From Phaeobacter sp. HF9A (GTDB taxonomy: Bacteria; Pseudomonadota; Alphaproteobacteria; Rhodobacterales; Rhodobacteraceae), in assembly GCF_011806385.1 (NCBI RefSeq), contig NZ_JAATOX010000038.1:1-32351 (forward strand): DNA of 32,351 nt, read 5' to 3'. The notes under the pieces are model-generated. The model saw nothing but the letters and a program-made list of their open reading frames with translations, did no database searches and was not told the DNA's origin. Position 1 is the stretch's first letter, and every line of letters begins with the position of its first letter. Shown here one piece after another: positions 8,472 through 16,432 of the stretch. Both the position numbers and the translations under genes were made by a program.

Positions 8472-9617
8472 TTAGTGATGTTCCGCCACGAGATGGCGCG
8501 CGACGATCACGCGCATGATCTCGTTGGTGCCTTCAAGGATCTGATGCACCCTGAGATCGCGCACCAGTTTTTCTATGCCATAATCCGCGAGATAGCCGTA
8601 GCCACCGTGCAATTGCAGGCATTGATCGACAACCTTGGATCCGGTCTCGGTGACGAATTTCTTTGCCATGGCGCAGAACTTTGACGCATCATGCGCGCCC
8701 TGATCCAGCTTCCAGGCGGCCTGACGCAGGAAGGTGCGGGCGGCTTGCAGCTCGATCTCCATATCGGCGAGGCGGAATTGCAGCGCCTGAAACTGGTCGA
8801 TGCTTTGGCCAAAGGCCTTGCGCTCGGACATATATTGCAGGGTCTGGTTGAGCCCCGCCTGAGCGGCGCCAAGCGAGCAGGAGGCGATGTTCAGCCGCCC
8901 ACCATCCAGCCCCATCATCGCGTATTTAAAGCCTTTTCCCTCTTCACCCAAGAGGTTCTCGGCGGGTACGGGGCAATCGTCGAACTGCACCTGGGCGGTG
9001 GGTTGGCTCCTCCAGCCCATCTTGTCTTCCAGCGCGCCAAAGCTCAGCCCCGGGGTGCCATCCTCGACATAGAGCGTGGAAATCCCCTTGGGGCCGTCCT
9101 CGCCGGTGCGCACCATGCAGACATAGGCATCGGAATAGCCACCACCGGAGATAAACGCCTTGGTGCCGTTGAGCACATAGCCGCCTTCAGTACGTTCAGC
9201 GCGGGTCTTGAGCGCGGCCGCATCGGAGCCGGAGCCGGGCTCCGTCAGGCAGTAGCTCAACACGGTGTTGAGGCTGAGCGCATCCGGCATCACCCGCGCT
9301 TTCAAGCTGTCACTGCCAAACATATCGAGCATCTTGGCGCACATGTTGTGGATCGACAGGAACGCCGCAACCGAAGGGCAGGCCATCGAGAGCGCTTCGA
9401 ACACCAGCGTCGCATCAAGCCGGCTCAGCCCCGAGCCACCGGCCTCTTCGCTGACGTATAGCGCGCCAAAGCCCAGCTCGCCCACCTTAGGCCAGAGATC
9501 CTTGGGGATGGTGCCCTCGGCCTCCCACTGGCGCGCGAAGGGGGCGATATGCTCCTGGCCAAACCCATAGGCCATGTCAAAAATGGCCGTCTGTTCCTCT
9601 GTCATTGCGAAGTCCAT
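8472..9617 (-). CDS. Isobutyryl-CoA dehydrogenase (acyl-CoA dehydrogenase)
   Basis: A 381-residue FAD-dependent acyl-CoA dehydrogenase, the first enzyme of the operon, predicted to form methacrylyl-CoA from isobutyryl-CoA. Motifs seen: LTEPGSGSDAAALKTRA at 124-140, YERKAFG-like SERKAFGQSI at 264-273, QLHGGYGY at 335-342, and ILEGTNEIMR at 360-369, where E362 is the predicted base. The substrate is inferred from co-transcription with the 3-hydroxyisobutyryl-CoA hydrolase and mmsB; the fold alone would also allow other branched or short acyl-CoAs. ATG 9617 is preceded by GGAGGAGAG and gives the family start MDFAMTEEQ. An upstream extension has no ribosome binding site. Confidence 0.9.
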   Translation of the reverse strand: MDFAMTEEQTAIFDMAYGFGQEHIAPFARQWEAEGTIPKDLWPKVGELGFGALYVSEEAGGSGLSRLDATLVFEALSMACPSVAAFLSIHNMCAKMLDMFGSDSLKARVMPDALSLNTVLSYCLTEPGSGSDAAALKTRAERTEGGYVLNGTKAFISGGGYSDAYVCMVRTGEDGPKGISTLYVEDGTPGLSFGALEDKMGWRSQPTAQVQFDDCPVPAENLLGEEGKGFKYAMMGLDGGRLNIASCSLGAAQAGLNQTLQYMSERKAFGQSIDQFQALQFRLADMEIELQAARTFLRQAAWKLDQGAHDASKFCAMAKKFVTETGSKVVDQCLQLHGGYGYLADYGIEKLVRDLRVHQILEGTNEIMRVIVARHLVAEHH

Positions 9618-9661
9618 GGGCTCTCCTCCCTCCAGGCTGCAAGAATTGAACAACTGTTTAT

Positions 9662-9690
9662 TTCTTACGCGTCTGGAAGGGATGTCGCAA
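9662..9690 (-). promoter_or_regulatory. Possible sigma70-type promoter of the valine operon
   Basis: On the minus strand, TTGCGA (9685-9690) and TAAGAA (9662-9667) are separated by 17 bp, 45 bp before the acyl-CoA dehydrogenase start. The -10 match is poor, so this is tentative. Confidence 0.3.
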
Positions 9691-9865
9691 GTTGTGGATC
9701 TGCAAAGCCAGCTTGCATTGCTGCCAATGACAGCAGCAGATGGGCATAATTCAGTCAGGATTTGAGGAGTTTTTTAAGGTTTTCGCGCCACAAATGAGCC
9801 CAAAGCACGCCTATGATCCAGAGAGGTCAGGCAACGCAAACAGCCTCAGAAGGAGCGTGATCGCC

Positions 9866-11710
9866 GTGTCGCAATCGAACCAGACCAGCAAGCTCGCGGT
9901 TTTGCACAAGAAGCCGCATAACCCCGAGTTCGACAAATTCGTGACCTCTGTCATGTCGCAGGAACGGGCAAAGTTCGCTTTTGACATGAAAAACGGATTT
10001 CGCTCGCCAGCGGCAAAAGGCGAGACGCCGCAACGGACCGCGAAGAACCTGCTGAGAGCGGCGCAAAACCACATTCTGAGCCATGAGCTGGAAAAGGCGA
10101 AAACCGCCTTGCGCCAGGCCATCGCACTCGACGAGAACAACTCCGCTCTGCATTCCCTGTTGGGCGAGGTGTTCATGAAAGACGACAGCCGTCTGGCAGA
10201 TGCACTGTCTTGCATGATGCGCGCGATCAAGTTGGAGCCAAAGAACAGCGCGCATTTCGCGATGATCGGGACCCTATTGATGCGGATGAAAAAGTTCGAG
10301 GAGGCGATTGGGTTTTTCGAGATTGCGGTTAGTTACGATCCGAACAATTACATCGCCCTGTCGCGGATGATGCACCTGAAGGCGCACCGTCTGCAATGGG
10401 ATCATTTCGGCAAGATTCCCTCCTACTTGAAGCGGTTGGACACTCCGGGTGTCGTCTCCGATCCCTTTGCGTTTCTCTCACTTTGCGACGATGGTGCCTA
10501 TCAGCGTCGCCGATCAGAGGCGGTGATCAAGGCGAAGTTTGGTAAACCCGCTACCGCTAGAGGCCTATACTGGCCACGCAATCAGGGCCAGAAGATCCGT
10601 ATCGGGTATTTCTCCAACGATTTTCATGATCATGCCACGATGCATCTGATGTTCGGTCTGCTGGAGGCCCATGATCGCGAAAAGTTTGACATCTACATGT
10701 ATGATTACGGCTCTGCGGTGCAGGATCGTGAACACCACCGCGCCCGCAAAAACGCGGGTCGTTTCCAGGACGTGCGCCACATGACCACGACGCAATTGGT
10801 GGATCTTGCCCGTGGGGACCAAATCGACATTGCCGTGGATCTCAAAGGCTTCACGGAAGGCGGGCGTCTTGATATTTTCAACGCACGCGTCGCGCCGGTG
10901 CAGGTGGCCTATCTGGGCTATCCCGGCACAACCGGCTTGAAATCCATGGATTACATGGTCGCAGACAAGGCGACGATTCCGGCCCATCTGCGCAAGCTCT
11001 ACAGCGAGCATATCCTCTACATGCCGCATTGCTACCAGCCCAATGACGACCATCGGAAAATCGCCGATATTCAGTACTCGCGCGCGCAGTTCAACCTGCC
11101 GGAAACCGGGTTTGTCTTCAGCTCCTTCAACAGCCCCTATAAGGTGACACCGCGGGAATATGATCTCTGGATGGCTCTGCTGAAAGAGGTGCCGGACAGT
11201 GTCTTGTGGTTCTACACCGGCACCAACGATATTGAGCAGAGGCTGAAAGCCGAGGCTGAGAAACGCGGTGTTGATGGGGCGCGTATCATTCCGACTGGAC
11301 GTCTGAAGCCGGAGCTGCACCTGGCCCGTCTGCGGCTTGCGGATCTGTTCCTGGATACCTTCAACGTGAACGCCCATACCACCGCCAGCGATGCGCTTTG
11401 GGCCGGTCTGCCGGTGGTCACCAAGATGGGCGAACAATTTGCCGCCCGCGTGGCAGGCAGTATCTTGCAGGCCGCCGGCCTGCCGGATCTGGTGACCCAG
11501 TCTGAAAAGAAATATTTCGAGGTCGCCCTGCGCATTGCGCAGGAACCCGACTATCTTGCTGATATCCGGAACCGTATTGCAGCAGCACGGGAAAACGCGC
11601 CGCTGTTTGATACCGCAGGGTATACCCGCGATTTTGAACGGCTGCTGGAACATGCCTTCGAGCACTATCTGAACGGCAATGCGCCCAAGTCCATGGCCAT
11701 CTCGGCCTAA
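9866..11710 (+). CDS. TPR protein with O-GlcNAc-transferase-like (GT41/SPINDLY) domain
   Basis: Predicted 614-residue glycosyltransferase. Residues ~55-180 hold tetratricopeptide-like helices (LEKAKTALRQAIALDENNSALHSLLGE; FEEAIGFFEIAVSYDPNN). Residues ~240-600 form the GT41 catalytic region. It has RIGYFSNDFHDHATMHLM, where the DH aligns with the catalytic-domain His of OGT. It also has AYLGYPGTTG, FSSFNSPYKVTP with the UDP-contacting lysine, and DTFNVNAHTTASDALWAGLPVVT. Bacterial members modify surface or flagellar proteins; the acceptor here is unknown. I chose GTG 9866 because AGAAGGAG lies about 10 bp before it. An ATG at 9740 in frame adds 42 residues but has no ribosome binding site. 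The gene looks less GC-rich than its flanks, especially in the first 700 bp, and splits the valine genes. Confidence 0.85.
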   Translation: MSQSNQTSKLAVLHKKPHNPEFDKFVTSVMSQERAKFAFDMKNGFRSPAAKGETPQRTAKNLLRAAQNHILSHELEKAKTALRQAIALDENNSALHSLLGEVFMKDDSRLADALSCMMRAIKLEPKNSAHFAMIGTLLMRMKKFEEAIGFFEIAVSYDPNNYIALSRMMHLKAHRLQWDHFGKIPSYLKRLDTPGVVSDPFAFLSLCDDGAYQRRRSEAVIKAKFGKPATARGLYWPRNQGQKIRIGYFSNDFHDHATMHLMFGLLEAHDREKFDIYMYDYGSAVQDREHHRARKNAGRFQDVRHMTTTQLVDLARGDQIDIAVDLKGFTEGGRLDIFNARVAPVQVAYLGYPGTTGLKSMDYMVADKATIPAHLRKLYSEHILYMPHCYQPNDDHRKIADIQYSRAQFNLPETGFVFSSFNSPYKVTPREYDLWMALLKEVPDSVLWFYTGTNDIEQRLKAEAEKRGVDGARIIPTGRLKPELHLARLRLADLFLDTFNVNAHTTASDALWAGLPVVTKMGEQFAARVAGSILQAAGLPDLVTQSEKKYFEVALRIAQEPDYLADIRNRIAAARENAPLFDTAGYTRDFERLLEHAFEHYLNGNAPKSMAISA

Positions 11711-11724
11711 GTGGGAATGACATC

Positions 11725-11765
11725 AAAAAAAGCCGCGCCTTTGAACATCAAGGGCGCGGCGTTTT
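11725..11765. terminator. Bidirectional intrinsic terminator
   Basis: GCCGCGCC (11732-11739) pairs with GGCGCGGC (11753-11760). Seven A precede the left arm and GTTTT follows the right arm, so the hairpin can act on both the GT41 gene (plus) and the L,D-transpeptidase gene (minus), which converge here. Confidence 0.88.
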
Positions 11766-11785
11766 CTGTCCGTTGGCTTGCCGCG

Positions 11786-12403
11786 TCAGAGCAAGCGCAC
11801 CTGCGTGCCGATCTGCACCAGGGGATAGAGCTTCTCAACGTGTTGATTATATAGACCAATGCAACCGGAGGAGCTTTGCCGACCGATCTTGCGGGTGTCA
11901 TGGGTGCCGTGCACCAGATAGGCGGGCCAATCAAGGTACATCGCGCGGGTGCCAAGCGGATTGCCCTTTACGCCACCGCCGATGCTCTGGGGCAGGGTCG
12001 GGTCCCGCTCGCGCATGCTTGCGGTTGGGGTCCAGGAGGGGTTTTCGCGTTTGCGCACGATCTTTGAATAGCCGCGCCGGGTCAGTTCCTCGCTCAGGGG
12101 AACCGAGGAGGGAAACAGCATATAGGTTTCGCCATCGCCGGACCAATAGTGCAGGGCACGGCTGTCAATATCCGCCAGCAGGCAGCCGACACCGAGCTCG
12201 TCAAAATGATCCTGCCAATGCTGCTGCTGAAAGGCAGAGACATTGCGCTGTACCGGGATCTTGTCGCGGATGGCGGGCTCGTTCTGAGGGAAGGCATCGC
12301 TGGATTGTGCACGCAGCAGGCCGGGCGTGGCCAAGGTTGCGGCAACGCCCCCCATCAGGGCGCGACGCGACACTCCAAAGGGCGGTTTCTTATTCTGCGA
12401 CAT
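11786..12403 (-). CDS. Tat-exported L,D-transpeptidase (YkuD domain)
   Basis: A 205-residue protein predicted to act on peptidoglycan in the periplasm. The N-terminus carries a twin-arginine signal (SRRALMGG at 12-19, hydrophobic stretch, LRAQ). The C-terminal YkuD catalytic block contains LVHGTHDTRKIG (H165) and SSSGCIGLYN with catalytic C181. The usual arginine after GC-V/I is glycine here. Start at ATG 12403 with GAGG 8 bp upstream; the frame stays open upstream without a signal peptide. It is a single gene between two terminators. L,D-transpeptidases either cross-link meso-DAP residues or attach proteins to the wall; the sequence does not decide between these. Confidence 0.88.
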   Translation of the reverse strand: MSQNKKPPFGVSRRALMGGVAATLATPGLLRAQSSDAFPQNEPAIRDKIPVQRNVSAFQQQHWQDHFDELGVGCLLADIDSRALHYWSGDGETYMLFPSSVPLSEELTRRGYSKIVRKRENPSWTPTASMRERDPTLPQSIGGGVKGNPLGTRAMYLDWPAYLVHGTHDTRKIGRQSSSGCIGLYNQHVEKLYPLVQIGTQVRLL

Positions 12404-12525
12404 CGGCGCATCCTCGCATATTATTTGCTCGATCTTTTCTGCGACCATAGGAGAGGTCACGCGGCGACGCCAGAGGGGGCGCTGCTGACATTCCCGTGAG
12501 CAGGGCGCGTGCCATTGCAATGCGC

Positions 12526-12558
12526 AAAAAAAGGCCGCCCAAACGCGGGGCGGCCTTT
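12526..12558 (-). terminator. Intrinsic terminator of mmsA
   Basis: GGCCGCCC (12533-12540) and GGGCGGCC (12548-12555) form an 8-bp perfect stem. Read leftward from mmsA, it is followed by seven T (plus-strand A at 12526-12532). It lies 24 bp after the mmsA stop. Confidence 0.9.
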
Positions 12559-12578
12559 GATTGCGGGGTGCGGGGAGG

Positions 12579-14078
12579 TCAGTCCATCGCTTTGAAGTTG
12601 AACTCGCCACCTTCTTTGATGCCGGAGAACCAGCGCTGGGTGACGGTCTTGGTGCGCGTATAGAAGCGGAAGGCGTCGGGGCCATATTGGTTCAGGTCGC
12701 CAAAGGCCGATTTCTTCCAGCCGCCAAAGGTGTGGTAGCTGAGCGGCACCGGGATCGGGAAGTTGATGCCGACCATGCCGACATTCACCCGGTCGGCAAA
12801 GTCACGCGCGGTATCGCCATCGGCGGTATAGATCGCGGTGCCGTTGCCATAGGCGTTGTCCTTCACCAGGTTCAGCGCGTCCTCGTAATTGTCCATGCGC
12901 ACGGTGGAGAGCACCGGGCCGAAGATCTCTTCCTTGTAGATGTCCATCTCGGCGGTGACGTCGTCAAACAGGGTCGGGCCGACAAAGTGACCGCCCTCAT
13001 AGCCTTGCAGGGTCAGACCACGGCCATCGGCCAGCAGCTTGGCGCCCTGTTCCACGCCGCTGTCGATCAGACCTTCGATGCGGGCCTTGGCTTGCGGAGT
13101 GATGACGGGGCCGAAGTCAATGTCTTCGCCAGCGGTGTAGGGGCCGACCTTGAGCTTTTCGATGCGCGGCAGCAGCCGTTCGATCAGCCCGTCGGCGGTT
13201 TCCTTGCCAACCGGAACCGCAACCGAGATCGCCATGCAGCGTTCGCCCGCCGCGCCAAAGCCGGCACCGACCAGCGCATCGGCGGCCTTGTCGAGATCCG
13301 CATCGGGCATGATCAGCATGTGGTTCTTGGCGCCGCCAAAGCACTGCGCGCGTTTGCCATTGGTGGCGGCGCGGCCGTAGATGTATTGGGCAATCGGGGT
13401 GGAGCCGACAAAGCCAACCGCCTGGATGGTTTCATTGTCCAGGATCGCGTCCACGGCTTCCTTGTCACCATTGACCACTTGCAGAACGCCGTCGGGCAGG
13501 CCCGCTTCCTTGAGCAGCTCGGCCAGCATCAGCGAGGTGGAGGGCACGCGCTCGGAGGGTTTCAGGATCATCGCGTTGCCGCAGGACAGGGCCGGTGCCA
13601 TTTTCCACAGCGGGATCATGGCCGGGAAGTTGAAGGGGGTGATCCCCGCCACAACACCCAGCGGCTGACGCATGGAATAAAGGTCGATGCCCGGGCCGCC
13701 GCTGTTGGTGAATTCACCTTTCAGCATATGGGGCGCGCCCATGCAGACCTCGACGACCTCCAGGCCGCGCTGCACATCGCCGCGCGCGTCGGGCAGGGTC
13801 TTGCCATGTTCCATGCTGACCAGCTCGGCCAGTTTGTCCATGTTTTCATTGATGAGCTCGGCGAACTTCATCATGACGCGAGCGCGTTTTTGCGGGTTGG
13901 TGGCCGCCCAGCCGACCTGTGCTTCGGCGGCTTTTGCGATGATCGCGTCCATCTCGGCCTTGGTGGCCAGCGGCACCTTGGCGATCTGCTCGCCGGTGGC
14001 CGGGTTCAGAACATCGGCGAACCGACCAGAGGTGCCTGCGACTTTTTCGCCGTTCACGTAATGGGTCAATTCCTGCAT
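12579..14078 (-). CDS. mmsA: Methylmalonate-semialdehyde dehydrogenase (CoA-acylating)
   Basis: A 499-residue aldehyde dehydrogenase that converts methylmalonate semialdehyde to propionyl-CoA, the step after MmsB in valine degradation. It has the family layout: ITPFNFPAMIP at 146-156, CGNAMILKPSE at 166-176, GSTPIAQYIY at 225-234, and GERCMAIS with catalytic C281. The absence of the usual general-base glutamate context and the GERCMA motif fit the CoA-dependent MMSDH branch. GAGGAGG precedes ATG 14078. It is transcribed alone, divergently from a LysR regulator, and ends at a strong terminator. The other valine genes lie 3 kb to the left on the same strand. Confidence 0.96.
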   Translation of the reverse strand: MQELTHYVNGEKVAGTSGRFADVLNPATGEQIAKVPLATKAEMDAIIAKAAEAQVGWAATNPQKRARVMMKFAELINENMDKLAELVSMEHGKTLPDARGDVQRGLEVVEVCMGAPHMLKGEFTNSGGPGIDLYSMRQPLGVVAGITPFNFPAMIPLWKMAPALSCGNAMILKPSERVPSTSLMLAELLKEAGLPDGVLQVVNGDKEAVDAILDNETIQAVGFVGSTPIAQYIYGRAATNGKRAQCFGGAKNHMLIMPDADLDKAADALVGAGFGAAGERCMAISVAVPVGKETADGLIERLLPRIEKLKVGPYTAGEDIDFGPVITPQAKARIEGLIDSGVEQGAKLLADGRGLTLQGYEGGHFVGPTLFDDVTAEMDIYKEEIFGPVLSTVRMDNYEDALNLVKDNAYGNGTAIYTADGDTARDFADRVNVGMVGINFPIPVPLSYHTFGGWKKSAFGDLNQYGPDAFRFYTRTKTVTQRWFSGIKEGGEFNFKAMD

Positions 14079-14160
14079 GTGCAGTCCTCCTCAAACTTTG
14101 GGTTGGCGCCATCTTAGGATTGCAAAAACGACGGGAAAAGAGGAAAGCTTTCAAATAGGT

Positions 14161-14177
14161 TTTGCATTAACGCAAAT
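14161..14177. promoter_or_regulatory. Candidate operator in the mmsA/lysR divergent region
   Basis: TTTGC-ATTAAC-GCAAA is a perfect 5-bp inverted repeat with a 6-bp spacer (14161-14176). It contains a T-N11-A arrangement suited to a LysR protein. Read on the minus strand, 14166-14177 also reads ATTTGCGTTAAT, one base away from the TTGCGNTAAC motif found three times before gap. Either the adjacent LysR protein or a second regulator could use it. A separate palindrome, GAAAGCTTTC, is at 14143-14152. Confidence 0.5.
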
Positions 14178-14236
14178 GGTTAATGTAGGTTTACCCGGAG
14201 TTGCAGACCGAAAAGCAGACTGGAGGATCCCGTCAG

Positions 14237-15133
14237 ATGGAACCCCAATGGGACGATATGAAGGTGTTTCTGGCCGTGGCGCGCGAAAGTAGCCTGTCCG
14301 GCGCGGGGCGTGTTCTAAAGATGGATCCGGCGACGGTGGGGCGACGGGTGGCGCGGTTTGAAACCGCGTTGAAAACATCGCTGTTTGTGAAATCGCCACA
14401 GGGCTATGCGCTGAGCGCTGCGGGGGATCGCCTGCTGGCCCATGCCGAGGCGGCAGAACTGGCCATGCGCGCCGGCGAAGAGGCGCTCACCGGGCCCAGC
14501 GATACGCTTTCCGGGCAGATCCGCATCGGCGCGCCGGATGGCTGCGCCAATTACATTCTGCCGCAGGTTTGTGCACAGATTTCAAAGGACAACCCGGATC
14601 TGGATATCCAGATCGTAGCGCTGCCACGGGTGATCAACCTGTCCCGGCGCGAGGCCGACATGGCCGTGACGGTCAGCGCGCCCACCGCGGGCAAGCTCCT
14701 GGTGCAGAAGATCACCGATTATCACCTGCATCTGGCCGGATCGCGCCACTATATCCGGGACTCGGCCCCGCTGGAAAAACTGGAGCATCTGCGCGACCAC
14801 CGCATGATCGGCTATATTCCCGATATGATCTTTGACCAGGAGCTGGACTATCTCAATGATCTGGGGGTGGAGCGGGTGGCGCTGGCGTCAAACTCCGTCT
14901 CGGTGCAGATCAAGCTCCTGGCCGAGGGCACCGCGCTGGGGGTGGTGCATGATTTTGCGCTGCCAAGCCACCGCCATTTGCGCAAGGTGCTGAAGGATGC
15001 CTTCTGCCTGAGCCGTGCGTTTTACCTGGTTCGTCATCAGGGTGATCAGCGCAGTGAACGCCTCAACCGTTTTGCCGAGGCCCTGTCAAAAGGTATTCGC
15101 GAAGAGGTTGAACGTCTGGAAGGCTTGACTTGA
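14237..15133 (+). CDS. LysR-family regulator, probable regulator of mmsA
   Basis: A 298-residue LysR-type transcription regulator. The winged HTH occupies residues ~5-65 (WDDMKVFLAVARESSLSGAGRVLKMDPATVGRRVARFE), and the C-terminal two-lobed ligand domain follows (SGQIRIGAPDG onward). Start at ATG 14237 behind GGAGG; a TTG 36 bp upstream has no ribosome binding site. Divergent orientation from mmsA with a dyad-symmetric element between them implies control of mmsA and of itself. A valine-pathway intermediate would be the natural ligand (inference). Confidence 0.88.
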   Translation: MEPQWDDMKVFLAVARESSLSGAGRVLKMDPATVGRRVARFETALKTSLFVKSPQGYALSAAGDRLLAHAEAAELAMRAGEEALTGPSDTLSGQIRIGAPDGCANYILPQVCAQISKDNPDLDIQIVALPRVINLSRREADMAVTVSAPTAGKLLVQKITDYHLHLAGSRHYIRDSAPLEKLEHLRDHRMIGYIPDMIFDQELDYLNDLGVERVALASNSVSVQIKLLAEGTALGVVHDFALPSHRHLRKVLKDAFCLSRAFYLVRHQGDQRSERLNRFAEALSKGIREEVERLEGLT

Positions 15134-15150
15134 TGCGCGCTTGCGGCAAC

Positions 15151-15180
15151 CCTTGAGGGAGAAACGTTTTCTTTCAAGGG
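15151..15180 (+). promoter_or_regulatory. Imperfect hairpin overlapping the ribosome binding site of the CBS gene
   Basis: CCTTGA (15151-15156) and TCAAGG (15174-15179) are exact complements. Between them AGAAA and TTTTCT can extend the pairing around a CG turn. The right arm contains the AAGGG that serves as Shine-Dalgarno for ATG 15189. Folding would occlude it, so translation could be structure-controlled. It could also simply be a weak end signal for the lysR transcript. Confidence 0.4.
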
Positions 15181-15188
15181 TACGCATC

Positions 15189-15623
15189 ATGCTGGTTAAG
15201 TCGATTCTGAGCTCCAAGGATATCAAGGACATTGTCACCATCGGACCGGATGCCACGCTCATGACGGCTGCAAAACTCTTGTCAGAGCATGGGATCGGGA
15301 CGGTGCTTGTGTCCTCGGATCAGAAAACCCCGCTGGGGATCCTGTCGGAACGTGACATCGTGCGCCAGCTGTCCAAGGTCGGCCCCGGCTGTCTCGATCA
15401 GACGGTCGAAACATATATGACCCGCGATCTGGTGACCTGTGTTCAGGATACCAGCGTCGAACAGGCGCTGACCCAGATGACCGAAGGCCGGTTTCGCCAC
15501 ATGCCGGTTGTTGAGTCCGGCGAGCTGGTCGGCATCATTTCGCTCGGCGATGTGGTCAAGGCCCAGCTGGCCGAGGTTGCAATGGAAAAATCTGCCCTCG
15601 AAGGCATGATCATGGGGCATTAA
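15189..15623 (+). CDS. Two-CBS-domain protein
   Basis: A 144-residue protein made of a tandem pair of CBS domains (about residues 8-62 and 72-130), with typical segments GTVLVSSDQKTPLGILSERDIVRQL and FRHMPVVESGELVGIISLGDVVKA. Such pairs bind adenine nucleotides or related ligands and sense energy or redox state; no output domain is attached. Start at ATG 15189, because AAGGG lies 8 bp upstream and the family begins near MLVKSILSSKD. It is 55 bp after lysR and 106 bp before coaD, all in the same direction. Confidence 0.88.
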   Translation: MLVKSILSSKDIKDIVTIGPDATLMTAAKLLSEHGIGTVLVSSDQKTPLGILSERDIVRQLSKVGPGCLDQTVETYMTRDLVTCVQDTSVEQALTQMTEGRFRHMPVVESGELVGIISLGDVVKAQLAEVAMEKSALEGMIMGH

Positions 15624-15729
15624 CCGCCGGTTTGTGCTGTAGGCCCTCATTCGGTATTAACACGCACTTGCAATGCGGCGCGCAACATGATTGCGTGCCC
15701 GCAAATCTGACGCAGGCAGGAGGGGGCCC

Positions 15730-16224
15730 ATGCGCATCGGTCTGTATCCCGGAACTTTCGACCCGATCACCCTCGGGCATATCGACATTATTCGCCGCGC
15801 CACCGCCTTGGTGGATCGGCTGGTGATCGGGGTCGCCATCAATGGCGACAAGGGCCCGCTGTTCAATCTGGAAGAGCGCGTCGCGATGATCGAAGCCGAA
15901 TGCGCTCAGCTCTCAGAGCAAACCGGCACCGAAATTGTCGTCCATCCCTTCGAAAATCTTCTGATTGACTGCGCGCGTGACGTCGGGGCCCAGGTGATCG
16001 TGCGCGGACTGCGGGCCGTTGCGGATTTTGAGTATGAATTCCAGATGGTTGGTATGAATCGCGCGCTCGACGACAGTATCGAGACTGTGTTCCTGATGGC
16101 CGAAGCCCGCCATCAGGCGATCGCCAGCAAACTGGTGAAAGAGATCGCACGGCTGGGTGGTGACACCAGCAAATTTGTGACCTCAAAGGTCGACCAGAAG
16201 CTGAGAGAGCGTCTCGGCGTCTGA
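15730..16224 (+). CDS. coaD: Phosphopantetheine adenylyltransferase
   Basis: A 164-residue nucleotidyltransferase for the penultimate step of coenzyme A synthesis (4'-phosphopantetheine plus ATP to dephospho-CoA). It begins MRIGLYPGTFDPITLGH, with the T-x-G-H nucleotide-binding motif at residues 14-17. VIVRGLRAVADFEYEFQM and the C-terminal ASKLVKEIARLGGD region complete the family pattern. Normal length. Start at ATG 15730 behind GCAGGAGGGGG. Cytosolic and presumably essential. Confidence 0.97.
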   Translation: MRIGLYPGTFDPITLGHIDIIRRATALVDRLVIGVAINGDKGPLFNLEERVAMIEAECAQLSEQTGTEIVVHPFENLLIDCARDVGAQVIVRGLRAVADFEYEFQMVGMNRALDDSIETVFLMAEARHQAIASKLVKEIARLGGDTSKFVTSKVDQKLRERLGV

Positions 16225-16268
16225 ATTCGGAAACAGTCTGAGTATCTAAATCAATGCAGGGCCATGGC

Positions 16269-16412
16269 CTAGCGCCAGAAGGCCATCCATTCGATCAGGT
16301 CAAAGAGCTTCTTGCCCAGAAACAACAGATGACGGCTGTCAAAAGCGGTGACATCAACCGCAATGAGCAGCAGGATGATGATGCCAAGGGTGATGGCGAG
16401 GGAATTCGTCAT
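16269..16412 (-). CDS. Small membrane protein downstream of gap (47 residues)
   Basis: A 47-residue open frame. It starts MTNSLAITLG, then has a hydrophobic helix (residues 7-21, rich in Ile and Leu) and a second amphipathic stretch ending LGKKLFDLIEWMAFWR. The FLGKKLF-LIEW-AFWR ending is one I associate with short conserved proteins next to gap in Rhodobacteraceae, although I cannot check this here. No clear ribosome binding site precedes the ATG. It lies 81 bp after the gap stop in the same direction, with a perfect hairpin between them, and converges on coaD. Function unknown. Confidence 0.65.
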   Translation of the reverse strand: MTNSLAITLGIIILLLIAVDVTAFDSRHLLFLGKKLFDLIEWMAFWR

Positions 16413-16432
16413 GGTGGGACCCGCATAGGAAA

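Noticed and set aside
9740..9865. N-terminal extension of the GT41 protein from ATG 9740
   Set aside because: No ribosome binding site precedes ATG 9740 or the in-frame ATG 9794, while AGAAGGAG precedes GTG 9866. The extra 42 residues show no domain.
12561..14117. Long plus-strand open frame opposite mmsA
   Set aside because: Shadow of mmsA with low-complexity His/Gly/Arg-rich peptide and no ribosome binding site. The same applies to frames opposite gap, tkt, purL and the indolepyruvate oxidoreductase gene.
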